A stretch of 6,917 bases of DNA from Dehalococcoidales bacterium. Its GTDB lineage: Bacteria > Chloroflexota > Dehalococcoidia > Dehalococcoidales > RBG-16-60-22. The DNA lies in NCBI GenBank assembly GCA_023135135.1, contig JAGLTT010000039.1:1-6917 (forward strand). Reading direction: 5' to 3'. Shown piece by piece: positions 1-5,615 of this stretch (its first letter is position 1; the number at the start of each line of letters is the position of its first letter). The notes under the pieces are model-generated. The model saw only the letters and a list, made by a program, of their open reading frames with translations, was not told the DNA's origin and made no database searches. The position numbers and the translations under genes are program-made.

Positions 1-251
1 AGCAGAATGGCCTCATCGGCTCCCAAAGCCTGAGTTTTCCGCAGAGTAACTTCGGCAGTGGGAGGCCCCATGGAAATTACCGCGACGCGAAACCCGTACT
101 TATCCTTCAGCCGGAGGCTTTCTTCAAGGGCGTGGGTATCGTAGGGGTTCATGATGAAGGGTACACCTTCCCTGATGAGAGTACCGGTAACCGGGTCGAC
201 TTTTACCTGAGTGGTGTCTGGCACCTGTTTAACGCAGGCAACTACTAACAT
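1..251 (-). CDS. etfB: Electron transfer flavoprotein beta subunit, N-terminal part (runs off left edge)
   Basis: This is the first 83 codons of an EtfB/FixA-family protein; the rest lies beyond the window. EtfB pairs with EtfA to form a cytoplasmic FAD-containing heterodimer that shuttles electrons between dehydrogenases (such as acyl-CoA dehydrogenases) and the respiratory chain or a bifurcating partner. The translation begins MLVVACVKQVPDT, the usual EtfB opening strand. It is followed by a VDPVTGTLIREG hairpin, the conserved NPYDTHALEESLRLKDKYG segment (about residues 35-53), VAVISMGPP (57-64), and ALGADEAIL near the edge. The ATG at 249-251 matches where family members start, and the only in-frame codon immediately upstream that could compete is a CTG. 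The Shine-Dalgarno is poor. The gene is divergent from surE. etfA or an acyl-CoA dehydrogenase gene probably follows to the left, but this cannot be seen. Whether it is a bifurcating type cannot be judged from this fragment. Confidence 0.93.
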   Translation of the reverse strand, partial: MLVVACVKQVPDTTQVKVDPVTGTLIREGVPFIMNPYDTHALEESLRLKDKYGFRVAVISMGPPTAEVTLRKTQALGADEAIL

Positions 252-281
252 CAGTTTAAATGTACCTAAGAACTAAGCGGG

Positions 282-299
282 AGTACTGCTAGAAGTACT
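282..299. promoter_or_regulatory. Near-perfect 18-base palindrome, possible operator for etfB
   Basis: Two copies of AGTACT (282-287 and 294-299), each itself a palindrome, flank GCTAGA with a central CTAG. The whole 18-base site is dyad-symmetric apart from one mismatched pair. It sits on the predicted start of the etfB transcript, where a dimeric repressor could bind. The regulator is unknown and no regulator gene is in view. Confidence 0.35.
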
Positions 300-304
300 A
301 TTAG

Positions 305-333
305 ATATTACCACATAGTCAATCATTCGGCAA
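305..333 (-). promoter_or_regulatory. Candidate sigma70 promoter for etfB
   Basis: On the minus strand, TTGCCG (328-333) is followed after 17 bases by TAATAT (305-310), which is preceded by TGG and so resembles an extended -10. Transcription would start near 298, giving a leader of about 47 bases. A competing -35, TTGACT (317-322), is closer to consensus but has only a weak TAGTAC at 16 bases. This is pattern matching only. Confidence 0.4.
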
Positions 334-339
334 ATAGAT

Positions 340-361
340 TTCCGTATATTTTCCGTATATT
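340..361. repeat. Tandem direct repeat, two 11-base units
   Basis: TTCCGTATATT occurs twice back to back (340-350 and 351-361) and runs into an AT-rich tract. The period is close to one helical turn. It lies upstream of both candidate divergent promoters, so it could act as an UP element or a protein site. It could also be a replication-slippage duplication. Confidence 0.6.
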
Positions 362-374
362 ATATATTTTTATT

Positions 375-402
375 TTGCCGTCGCTTTCAAAGCTGTGATA
401 AA
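375..402 (+). promoter_or_regulatory. Candidate promoter for surE-acpS
   Basis: TTGCCG (375-380) is followed after 16 bases by GATAAA (397-402), preceded by TGT in the extended -10 position. Transcription would begin near 409, leaving a leader of about 22 bases before the ATG at 431. Such a start would exclude the longer GTG-initiated reading at 395. The match to consensus is moderate. Confidence 0.35.
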
Positions 403-430
403 CTACAGACGTAAACGGAAAATAGTATTC

Positions 431-1204
431 ATGAACATACTGGTAACCAATGACGACGGTATAAACGCCGAAAGCCTGTGGGCGCTGGTGCGGGAATTAC
501 AGATAATCGCCCGCGTGACCGTGGTCGCTCCGGACGGTGAAAGGAGCGCCATCGGCACGGCGGTAACGCTGTTCGAACCCCTGCACGCGGAGAAAGTCAG
601 GTCACCGGTGCCGGGGGTAACCGCCTATGCCGTTGACGGCTCACCCTCGGACTGTGTTATCCTGGCCCTCGGCAAGCTCGTCGAGGATAGTGTGGATATA
701 GTCGTCTCGGGCATCAACACCAACCTTAACCTCGGGGAAGACGTGCACATCTCCGGAACGGTCGGCGGCGCCCTGCAGGGCTACTTCCACGGTTTACCCG
801 CCCTGGCCGTCTCGGCACCCCCGGACAGCCAGCCGGGACTGGATAGCGCCGCCCGGGTTACCGCGATACTGGCACAGAAGATAGCCGCTAAACCGACCAG
901 GATATTCCTTAATATCAACGTGCCCGACCTGCCTCTGGAGGAAATCGGCGGTTTAAAAATCACCCGTCTGGCCCGCTCCAGCCACATCAACACCGTCGAG
1001 GAAGACGACCATGGCCAGAAGAAACAGTACCGGCTGGTGCGCGAGAGACTGACCGAGGCCGGAGAAGACGGCACCGATATTCTGGCAATCGAGCAGGGCG
1101 ATATCTCCATCACCCCGCTCTATACCAGTTTACTTGACAAGCCTCCCCAGCGGCTCCTGAAAAGGCTGTGCGCCGAACTTACCCAATTGTTATTAAAAGG
1201 ATAA
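431..1204 (+). CDS. surE: 5'/3'-nucleotidase (acid phosphatase) SurE
   Basis: A 257-residue SurE-family, metal-dependent cytoplasmic phosphatase that removes phosphate from nucleoside 5'- and 3'-monophosphates. It opens with MNILVTNDDGI, where D8 and D9 are metal ligands. APDGERSAIG (residues 34-43) carries the conserved S39, VDGSPSDCV (68-76) is the substrate loop, and SGIN (93-96) supplies metal ligand N96, followed by the SGTVGGALQG segment (108-117). The frame stays open to a GTG at 395. I chose the ATG at 431 because the family starts directly at this strand and a weak GGAAA lies about eight bases upstream. Two usually conserved positions differ: the glycine two residues after the SGIN asparagine is N98 here, and the aromatic before SGTV is isoleucine. 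Length is normal for the family. acpS follows after 16 bases, probably in the same transcript. Confidence 0.95.
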   Translation: MNILVTNDDGINAESLWALVRELQIIARVTVVAPDGERSAIGTAVTLFEPLHAEKVRSPVPGVTAYAVDGSPSDCVILALGKLVEDSVDIVVSGINTNLNLGEDVHISGTVGGALQGYFHGLPALAVSAPPDSQPGLDSAARVTAILAQKIAAKPTRIFLNINVPDLPLEEIGGLKITRLARSSHINTVEEDDHGQKKQYRLVRERLTEAGEDGTDILAIEQGDISITPLYTSLLDKPPQRLLKRLCAELTQLLLKG

Positions 1205-1220
1205 AAAACAGGCTGAAAAA

Positions 1221-1586
1221 ATGCAGCACCACATCGGCACCGACATCATAGAAATCGACCGAATCCGCCGGGTAATAGAACGCTTCGGCGACCGCTTCCT
1301 GCGCCGTGTCTACACGGAAGGGGAGTTGAATATTTACGGCCACCGTCCCCATTCGCTGGCCGCCAGCTTCGCCAGTAAGGAGGCGGTTATGAAGGTGCTG
1401 GGCACCGGTAACCGGGGCGTGGCCTGGCGGGAAATCGAAACCCTTTATTACCCCAGCGGCAAGCCGCATATCAGGCTCAACGGCCGGGCAAAAAAAGAGG
1501 CGGACAGGCTGGGGATAAAAGAAATAGACGTAAGCCTCTCACACTCCAGGGAGTACGCCACCGCCACGGCTATCGGGTCGACCTAA
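1221..1586 (+). CDS. acpS: Holo-[acyl-carrier-protein] synthase
   Basis: This 121-residue protein is a short, AcpS-type 4'-phosphopantetheinyl transferase. It moves the phosphopantetheine arm from coenzyme A to the serine of apo acyl carrier protein, activating fatty acid synthesis in the cytoplasm. The N-terminus has HHIGTDIIEIDRI, with D8 a Mg2+ ligand. The second signature, LAASFASKEAVMKVLGTG (about 46-63), carries the metal-binding E54. WREIETLYYPSGKP (69-82) and the C-terminal SLSHSREYATA strand complete the fold. Length is typical; these enzymes work as trimers. The start ATG is preceded at eight bases by a weak AGG. The gene lies 16 bases after surE with no promoter or terminator between, so co-transcription is likely. 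The pairing does not imply a shared pathway. Downstream is a palindromic repeat rather than a clear intrinsic terminator. Confidence 0.96.
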   Translation: MQHHIGTDIIEIDRIRRVIERFGDRFLRRVYTEGELNIYGHRPHSLAASFASKEAVMKVLGTGNRGVAWREIETLYYPSGKPHIRLNGRAKKEADRLGIKEIDVSLSHSREYATATAIGST

Positions 1587-1601
1587 TCATAAAAAAAGAT
1601 A

Positions 1602-1713
1602 GTCTTTGCGAGGAGCACATTCGCTTCGCTCAGTATAAACTCCGCGACCGAAGCAATCTCATATTACGCTTGTTGAGATTGCCACGTCCTTCAGTGGAAG
1701 GACTCGCAATGAC
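1602..1713. repeat. 112-base palindromic intergenic repeat (MITE/REP-like) with 11-base terminal inverted repeats
   Basis: The ends, GTCTTTGCGAG (1602-1612) and CTCGCAATGAC (1703-1713), are inverted repeats with one mismatch. Inside are three further inverted pairs: GCTTCG/CGAAGC (1623-1628, 1649-1654), GCAATCTCA/TGAGATTGC (1653-1661, 1674-1682), and a tight hairpin GTCCTTC-AGTG-GAAGGAC (1686-1703). The element carries no gene. From memory, repeats with TTGCGAG ends and GCAATCTC/GAGATTGC cores are dispersed in many copies in several bacterial lineages, including Chloroflexota and deltaproteobacteria. That supports a non-autonomous or REP-like element, but copy number cannot be seen here. It fills the acpS/amidohydrolase convergent gap and ends eight bases from the amidohydrolase stop, so its folded RNA could end or stabilise both transcripts. 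Confidence 0.75.
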
Positions 1714-1720
1714 AGAACGT

Positions 1721-3265
1721 TTAGCTCTCCCAGACCACCTCCCCACCGATAACGGTCATCTGCACCTTAATGTCCTTTAGCTGCTCGGGCGGCACTTGCG
1801 TGGGGTTATCACTTAAAATGACAATGTCAGCCAGCTTACCCGGCGCGATGGAGCCTTTGATATCTTCTTCAAAAGAGGCATAGGCGGCATTGGTGGTGTA
1901 AAGCGCCAGTGCCTGCTCGGGTGAAATGGCTTCCTCCGGCAGGAGCACCTGTCCGGACTCAGCCTTACGGGTGACCGCCCCGTAGACACCCGCCAGGGGA
2001 TTAACGGGCGAGACCGGCGCATCCGAGGCGGCAGCGACAACTACGCCGCTTTCCATCGGTGATTTAATGCGGTAAAGCCACGGCAGCTGCTTTGGGTCTA
2101 CCGTCGCCAGATACCTCTCGCCGTTGTAATAGATGGTCGAGGGGTGGGTAACGATAACCGCCCCGAGCTTTTTCAGTCGCGCCAGGAGATAGGGGGGACA
2201 TTCGCTGCAGTGCTCAATGCGGTGTCGCCTTCCGGCCACCGGAGAATGACCGTTTATATATTCCAGGGCATTAATGGCAGACTCGATAGCGCTCTCGGTA
2301 ATAGCGTGGAAAGCCAGTTGAAAGCCGGACTGATGGCAATCGAGGACAAGGAGATTCAACTCTTCCTGCGTAAGTTCCCCCTGTCCGGCCGATTCGCCCA
2401 GCATTATCTTGATTGCTCCCAGCCGGAGTTGACTATCGCCCGACCCCGTCACCAGACCGTCTTCCTGAAACTGGTGCCGTGTTTCAGGGCCTGTCATCAT
2501 GTAGACCCGACTCTGCAGTTTGCCCGCGTCTTTAAATTTACGGACAATCTGCCATCGGCCGCGGTCATTCCTGTATGTCGCTTCCTGAAACGAGGTTATG
2601 CCATATGAAAGGAGATGCCAGTTAACCAGCGCGAATGCTTCGTCCAGTTCCGCATCGGAAAAAGGCGGCATTACCTCGCTACGGATATAGCCCAGCATCT
2701 CGATTAGTATGCCGTTTGGCTCGCCGGTATCCAGGTCACGCTCGATGCGGGCTCCGGGCGACTCCGGTGTTTCTCTGTTGATGCCAGCCAGAGAAAGCGC
2801 CAGGCTGTTGAGCACGCAGGCGTGCAGAGAACGGTGGGTCAAAACTACCGGGTGGTGTGGGGCTGCCTCATCAAGGTCCCGGCGGGTGGGGCAGCGTTTC
2901 TCCGCCAGGTAAAACTCGTTATAATCAGTGCCACTCAGCCATGTCCCCGGCGGGGTTTTCTCCGCCCGGCGGCGTACTGCCTCCTTGATATCGGCGATAG
3001 AGCGCACCGAGGCCGGACTCATGTCAATACTGAGGAGCTTTCTTATCAGGGAAAAAAGGTGGAGGTGGGCATCGTTGAAACCGGGCACCACCGCCCTGCC
3101 CTGGCAGTCGATTACTCTCGTTTTCGCACCGGACAACGAATCCAGTACGTCGTTACCGCCGACCATAAGTATCCTGTCGCCGGTGATAGCCACCAACTCC
3201 GCGGACGGCTGCGCGTCGTCCATGGTAAGCACACTGGCATTTTTCAGGATAATATCGGCTGGCAT
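1721..3265 (-). CDS. YtcJ-like metal-dependent amidohydrolase (amidohydrolase family 3), substrate unknown
   Basis: A 514-residue member of the YtcJ/AepA/NfdA group in the amidohydrolase superfamily. These are cytoplasmic metallo-hydrolases acting on amide or related C-N bonds, and the group includes N-substituted formamide deformylase. The N-terminal beta-sandwich (MPADIILKNASVLTMDD) leads into GFNDAHLHLF with metal-binding H67 and H69. AIKIMLGES holds K286, the likely bridging lysine. LAFHAI (H320), HRIEHC (H352) and AAASDAPV (D415) complete the metal site. The C-terminal GSIAPGKLADIVILSDNP closes the sandwich domain. No signal peptide is present. The frame extends to a TTG at 3337, but that would cover the nadE promoter and RBS. 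The ATG at 3265 fits the family and has AAGGG five bases upstream. The gene is monocistronic, divergent from nadE, and nothing nearby hints at the substrate. Confidence 0.9.
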   Translation of the reverse strand: MPADIILKNASVLTMDDAQPSAELVAITGDRILMVGGNDVLDSLSGAKTRVIDCQGRAVVPGFNDAHLHLFSLIRKLLSIDMSPASVRSIADIKEAVRRRAEKTPPGTWLSGTDYNEFYLAEKRCPTRRDLDEAAPHHPVVLTHRSLHACVLNSLALSLAGINRETPESPGARIERDLDTGEPNGILIEMLGYIRSEVMPPFSDAELDEAFALVNWHLLSYGITSFQEATYRNDRGRWQIVRKFKDAGKLQSRVYMMTGPETRHQFQEDGLVTGSGDSQLRLGAIKIMLGESAGQGELTQEELNLLVLDCHQSGFQLAFHAITESAIESAINALEYINGHSPVAGRRHRIEHCSECPPYLLARLKKLGAVIVTHPSTIYYNGERYLATVDPKQLPWLYRIKSPMESGVVVAAASDAPVSPVNPLAGVYGAVTRKAESGQVLLPEEAISPEQALALYTTNAAYASFEEDIKGSIAPGKLADIVILSDNPTQVPPEQLKDIKVQMTVIGGEVVWES

Positions 3266-3275
3266 AACGACCCTT

Positions 3276-3304
3276 TTGACGGGGTATCTATTAGCCAGTA
3301 TACT
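3276..3304 (+). promoter_or_regulatory. Strong sigma70-type promoter for nadE
   Basis: TTGACG (3276-3281) and TATACT (3299-3304) are separated by exactly 17 bases; each hexamer is one mismatch from the -35 or -10 consensus. Transcription would start near 3311, giving a leader of about 26 bases that contains the AAAGGAG ribosome site (3324-3330), six bases before the nadE ATG. The -35 overlaps the ribosome binding site of the divergent amidohydrolase gene. Confidence 0.75.
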
Positions 3305-3325
3305 ATTGATAAGTCCGCCCTGCAA
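3297..3325 (-). promoter_or_regulatory. Candidate promoter for the amidohydrolase, sharing the -10 with nadE
   Basis: On the minus strand, TTGCAG (3320-3325) is followed after 17 bases by TATACT (3297-3302). This -10 overlaps the nadE -10 because AGTATACT (3297-3304) is self-complementary. The start would be near 3290, about 25 bases before the ATG. The -35 matches only half of consensus, so this direction is probably weaker. Confidence 0.5.
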
Positions 3326-3336
3326 AGGAGAAGCCA

Positions 3337-4065
3337 ATGGACACGGAACAAATAACCCGTAAGCTGGTAGCGTGGATTAAGGAGAAGGTGCAAGCAGCCG
3401 GGTGCCGGGGCGTGGTGCTGGGATTGAGCGGGGGACTCGACTCCTCGGTGGTGGGGGCACTCTGCCAGCGGGCTTTCCCGCAGAACACCCTCGGCGTGAT
3501 TATGCCCTGCCATAGCATCGATACCGATAAAGCACATGCCGGAATCGTTGCCAGCCGGTTTGACATACCGACTGTAGAAACGCCGCTGGACGGCGCTTTC
3601 GACGCCATGATTAAGATATTACCGGACAATCAGCCTGACCCGGCAATCGGCAATCTTGCCCGGGCTAACCTCAAAGCCAGGCTGAGAATGGTAACCCTCT
3701 ACTATATCGCTAATCAACTGAAATATATCGTGGCCGGTTCCGGCAACCGGAGCGAAATTACCGCCGGCTACTTCACCAAGTACGGCGACGGCGGCGTGGA
3801 TATATTGCCGCTGGGCAACCTGGTCAAGGGAGAAGTCAGGGAACTAGCGCGCTACCTGGAAATCCCCCGGGAAATCATCGATAAACCGCCGTCCGCCGGC
3901 CTGTGGGAGGGCCAGACCGATGAGACTGAAATGGGCTTCAGCTACGAAGCCCTTGACCGCTATATCCTTACCGGAGACGCACCGGAGGAACTGAAACGTA
4001 AAATCGAGGCCAGGAAAGCCGCCGCCGCCCACAAGTGTACCATGCCGCCGATTGCCGATATTTAA
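3337..4065 (+). CDS. nadE: NH3-dependent NAD(+) synthetase
   Basis: A 242-residue stand-alone NAD synthetase of the ATP-pyrophosphatase (N-type) superfamily. It converts deamido-NAD, ATP and ammonia to NAD, the last step of NAD biosynthesis, as a cytoplasmic homodimer. The P-loop signature SGGLDSS is at residues 31-37. GNLARANLKARLRM (105-118) and GSGNRSE (134-140) follow. TKYGDGGVDILPLGNLVKGEV (147-167) and the KPPSAGLW...TDE stretch (183-196) form the substrate loops. The C-terminus ends in HKCTMPPIADI, close to the family's HKR-PP motif. There is no N-terminal nitrilase or glutaminase domain, so ammonia rather than glutamine is the expected direct donor. The start is fixed by a strong AAAGGAG six bases upstream. 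The gene stands alone behind a near-consensus promoter. Its last four bases (TTAA) overlap the end of the convergent glycoside hydrolase gene. Confidence 0.96.
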   Translation: MDTEQITRKLVAWIKEKVQAAGCRGVVLGLSGGLDSSVVGALCQRAFPQNTLGVIMPCHSIDTDKAHAGIVASRFDIPTVETPLDGAFDAMIKILPDNQPDPAIGNLARANLKARLRMVTLYYIANQLKYIVAGSGNRSEITAGYFTKYGDGGVDILPLGNLVKGEVRELARYLEIPREIIDKPPSAGLWEGQTDETEMGFSYEALDRYILTGDAPEELKRKIEARKAAAAHKCTMPPIADI

Positions 4066-5456
4066 CGGCGGCTCTGGCGAATTATCTCCGGGTATTTGCG
4101 GCTCCCCTCGCGGAGTGTCCGCTTTTGCGTGGCGTAATCGATGTGATAGAGTCCGAATCGCTTCTCGAACCCGTGTGCCCATTCGAAATTATCGATTAAC
4201 GACCAGTAAAAGTATCCTTTGATATTCATGCCATCGGCAATCGCTTTATTCAGGACAAGCAAATGGTCTTCGATGAACTTCGCCCTTTTCGTATCGCCGT
4301 CATCGGCAATGCCGTTCTCCGTGATATAGATGGGCTTGGAGGTATAGCTAGTTACCAGCTTGAGGACGCGGTACAGTCCCTCCGGGTAAATTTCCCACCC
4401 CATATCCGTCAGCTTCTCAGGAGGCGCGTTTTCCACTATATCCAGCTTCCTTTTACCGAAAGGCCTTAATTTCCACAAGAAGCGCATGTAATAGTTCACA
4501 CCGATAAAATCAAAGGCATCCCGGATACCGCTGTTATATGATTCGCGGGCCATTCCGGGTATGGAGAATTTGAAGCGACCGTCCACGAGGTACTTAAAAT
4601 GCGAATCGCTCATATTCCGTCTGAGCAAGCGATTGAACGCGATGTCCAGCAGATTCCACCGGCTGGGAGGCTCATAGATTATCATGACCACGACGAGTCC
4701 CACCTGAGCCTGCGGCTGGATTTCCTTAATACGGGTATATGCGGCTGTGTGGGCCCGCAGCAGGTTCTTAAAGACCACTGCGGCTTTTGGAAGATTTCTT
4801 TCCGCCGGAGGGAATCCCCCGATAAAGAACCCGTTGAAGGCATATACGGACGGCTCGTTGATGGTGCACCACAGCTTTACTTTAGAGCCGAGACGCCGGA
4901 CAACATGCTCCGCAAACCTGGTAAATATTTCCGGCGAATCCTCCTGGAGAAATGCCCCCTTTTCCTCAAACCAGATAGGGTTGGTAAAGTGGTGCAGCGT
5001 CACCATCGGTTCGATGCCGTGGGCCAGAAGTTCGTCCACGACCTGTTCGTAGTGGTCCAGCGCCGCTTCGTCGAACTCACCCTGCTTCGGCTCAATTTTG
5101 CTCCATTCCACCGAGAAGCGGTAGGCATGCAACGATAGCTCTTTCATAAGCTGAATATCTTCTTTATAGCGGTTCCACTGGTCACAGCAGACGCCGGCTT
5201 TCTGTCCGTTTGAAATCCTGGGTTTACCTTCTTTATCGACGGCGGACTCGAACTGAAACCAGTTGTTGTTCGTGCAGTTTCCCTCTACCTGATGGGCAGA
5301 GGTAGCGCTCCCCCATAAAAATTCTTCACCGAAATGCCACGGTTCTTTTTTAAGCTTGTCAAAATTCAGGCGCAGGTTGGCATTAGGGTCTCTGAGCCAG
5401 AAAAGCAACCCGAAATACAATATCGCCAGTACCGGTATAATCAGGAGTGCATACAT
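4062..5456 (-). CDS. Glycoside hydrolase family 1 (beta-glucosidase-like) with N-terminal membrane anchor
   Basis: A 464-residue retaining GH1 enzyme, expected to cleave beta-linked glucosides, galactosides or fucosides. Residues 2-20 form one hydrophobic helix (YALLIIPVLAILYFGLLFW), not normally present in GH1 enzymes. The TIM barrel begins near residue 44 (EEFLWGSATSAHQVEG). The acid/base is E201 in TINEP and the nucleophile E380 in ITENG. Glycone-site residues Q56, H155, N200, W418, E425 and W426 are all present; E425 argues against a 6-phospho-glycosidase. The helix lacks a signal-peptidase site and has charges only on its C-terminal side (R22, R29, K34, K36, K37). By the positive-inside rule the barrel may therefore face the cytoplasm, which is inference. 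An in-frame stop just upstream rules out a longer start; AGAAGG lies 12 bases before the ATG, farther than ideal. No sugar transporter gene is adjacent, so the substrate is unknown. Confidence 0.93.
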   Translation of the reverse strand: MYALLIIPVLAILYFGLLFWLRDPNANLRLNFDKLKKEPWHFGEEFLWGSATSAHQVEGNCTNNNWFQFESAVDKEGKPRISNGQKAGVCCDQWNRYKEDIQLMKELSLHAYRFSVEWSKIEPKQGEFDEAALDHYEQVVDELLAHGIEPMVTLHHFTNPIWFEEKGAFLQEDSPEIFTRFAEHVVRRLGSKVKLWCTINEPSVYAFNGFFIGGFPPAERNLPKAAVVFKNLLRAHTAAYTRIKEIQPQAQVGLVVVMIIYEPPSRWNLLDIAFNRLLRRNMSDSHFKYLVDGRFKFSIPGMARESYNSGIRDAFDFIGVNYYMRFLWKLRPFGKRKLDIVENAPPEKLTDMGWEIYPEGLYRVLKLVTSYTSKPIYITENGIADDGDTKRAKFIEDHLLVLNKAIADGMNIKGYFYWSLIDNFEWAHGFEKRFGLYHIDYATQKRTLREGSRKYPEIIRQSRR

Positions 5457-5502
5457 GATATCGTCTTACCTTCTGTAAATATCATTCCGCTACTTTAGCG
5501 GG

Positions 5503-5532
5503 ATTATACCACTTTTCACGGTTGTTGGTCAG
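5503..5532 (-). promoter_or_regulatory. Candidate extended -10 promoter for the GH1 gene
   Basis: The minus strand has a perfect TATAAT (5503-5508) preceded by TGG, an extended -10 element. CTGACC (5527-5532), four of six matches to -35, lies 18 bases further upstream. The start would be near 5496, giving a leader of about 40 bases. A short hairpin, CCGCTA-AAG-TAGCGG (5487-5501), overlaps the start and the first transcribed bases. Confidence 0.55.
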
Positions 5533-5570
5533 GCAGAATGAAGTTAATAAAGAAATTTGTAATATACTAC

Positions 5571-5599
5571 TTGTTTTGGTAAAACTGTTGTGCTATTAT
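5571..5599 (+). promoter_or_regulatory. Candidate recA promoter with extended -10
   Basis: TTGTTT (5571-5576) and TATTAT (5594-5599) are 17 bases apart, and TGC immediately before the -10 gives an extended element. The predicted start near 5606 falls on the GAGG ribosome site, leaving only about 10 leader bases. I see no CTGT-N8-ACAG or GAAC-N4-GTTC LexA-type box here. Confidence 0.45.
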
Positions 5600-5615
5600 C
5601 TGGTTGAGGCGAGAG

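Noticed and set aside
395..430. Longer SurE start at a GTG, adding 12 residues
   Set aside because: The added basic stretch is not part of the family, which begins at MNILVTNDDG, and the GTG overlaps the candidate -10.
1595..1607. AAAGA-TAG-TCTTT as an intrinsic terminator for acpS
   Set aside because: The five-base stem is AT-rich and too weak, and no T tract follows; the adjacent larger repeat is a better candidate for ending transcription.
1602..1713. The palindromic repeat as part of a CRISPR array or a tRNA gene
   Set aside because: There are no regularly spaced direct repeats and spacers, and the nested hairpins do not form a cloverleaf with tRNA-conserved bases.
3266..3337. Longer amidohydrolase start at a TTG, adding 24 residues
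   Set aside because: It would run through the divergent promoter and the nadE ribosome site. The ATG at 3265 has a good AAGGG and the usual family N-terminus.
2144..3362. Several plus-strand open frames opposite the amidohydrolase (2144-2608, 2822-3355, 2928-3362)
   Set aside because: Their translations are low-complexity or basic with no recognisable domain. They lie antisense to a gene with intact catalytic motifs throughout, so they are shadow frames.
4599..5138. Plus-strand open frame opposite the GH1 gene
   Set aside because: It is antisense to the conserved GH1 barrel, has no domain features and lacks a ribosome site.
5487..5501. Hairpin CCGCTA-CTT-TAGCGG as a terminator
   Set aside because: There is no T tract on either strand and no gene ending here; it sits at the start of the predicted GH1 transcript instead.
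5604..5615. Longer RecA start at a TTG
   Set aside because: It overlaps the GAGG ribosome site; the ATG at 5616 gives the standard RecA opening.
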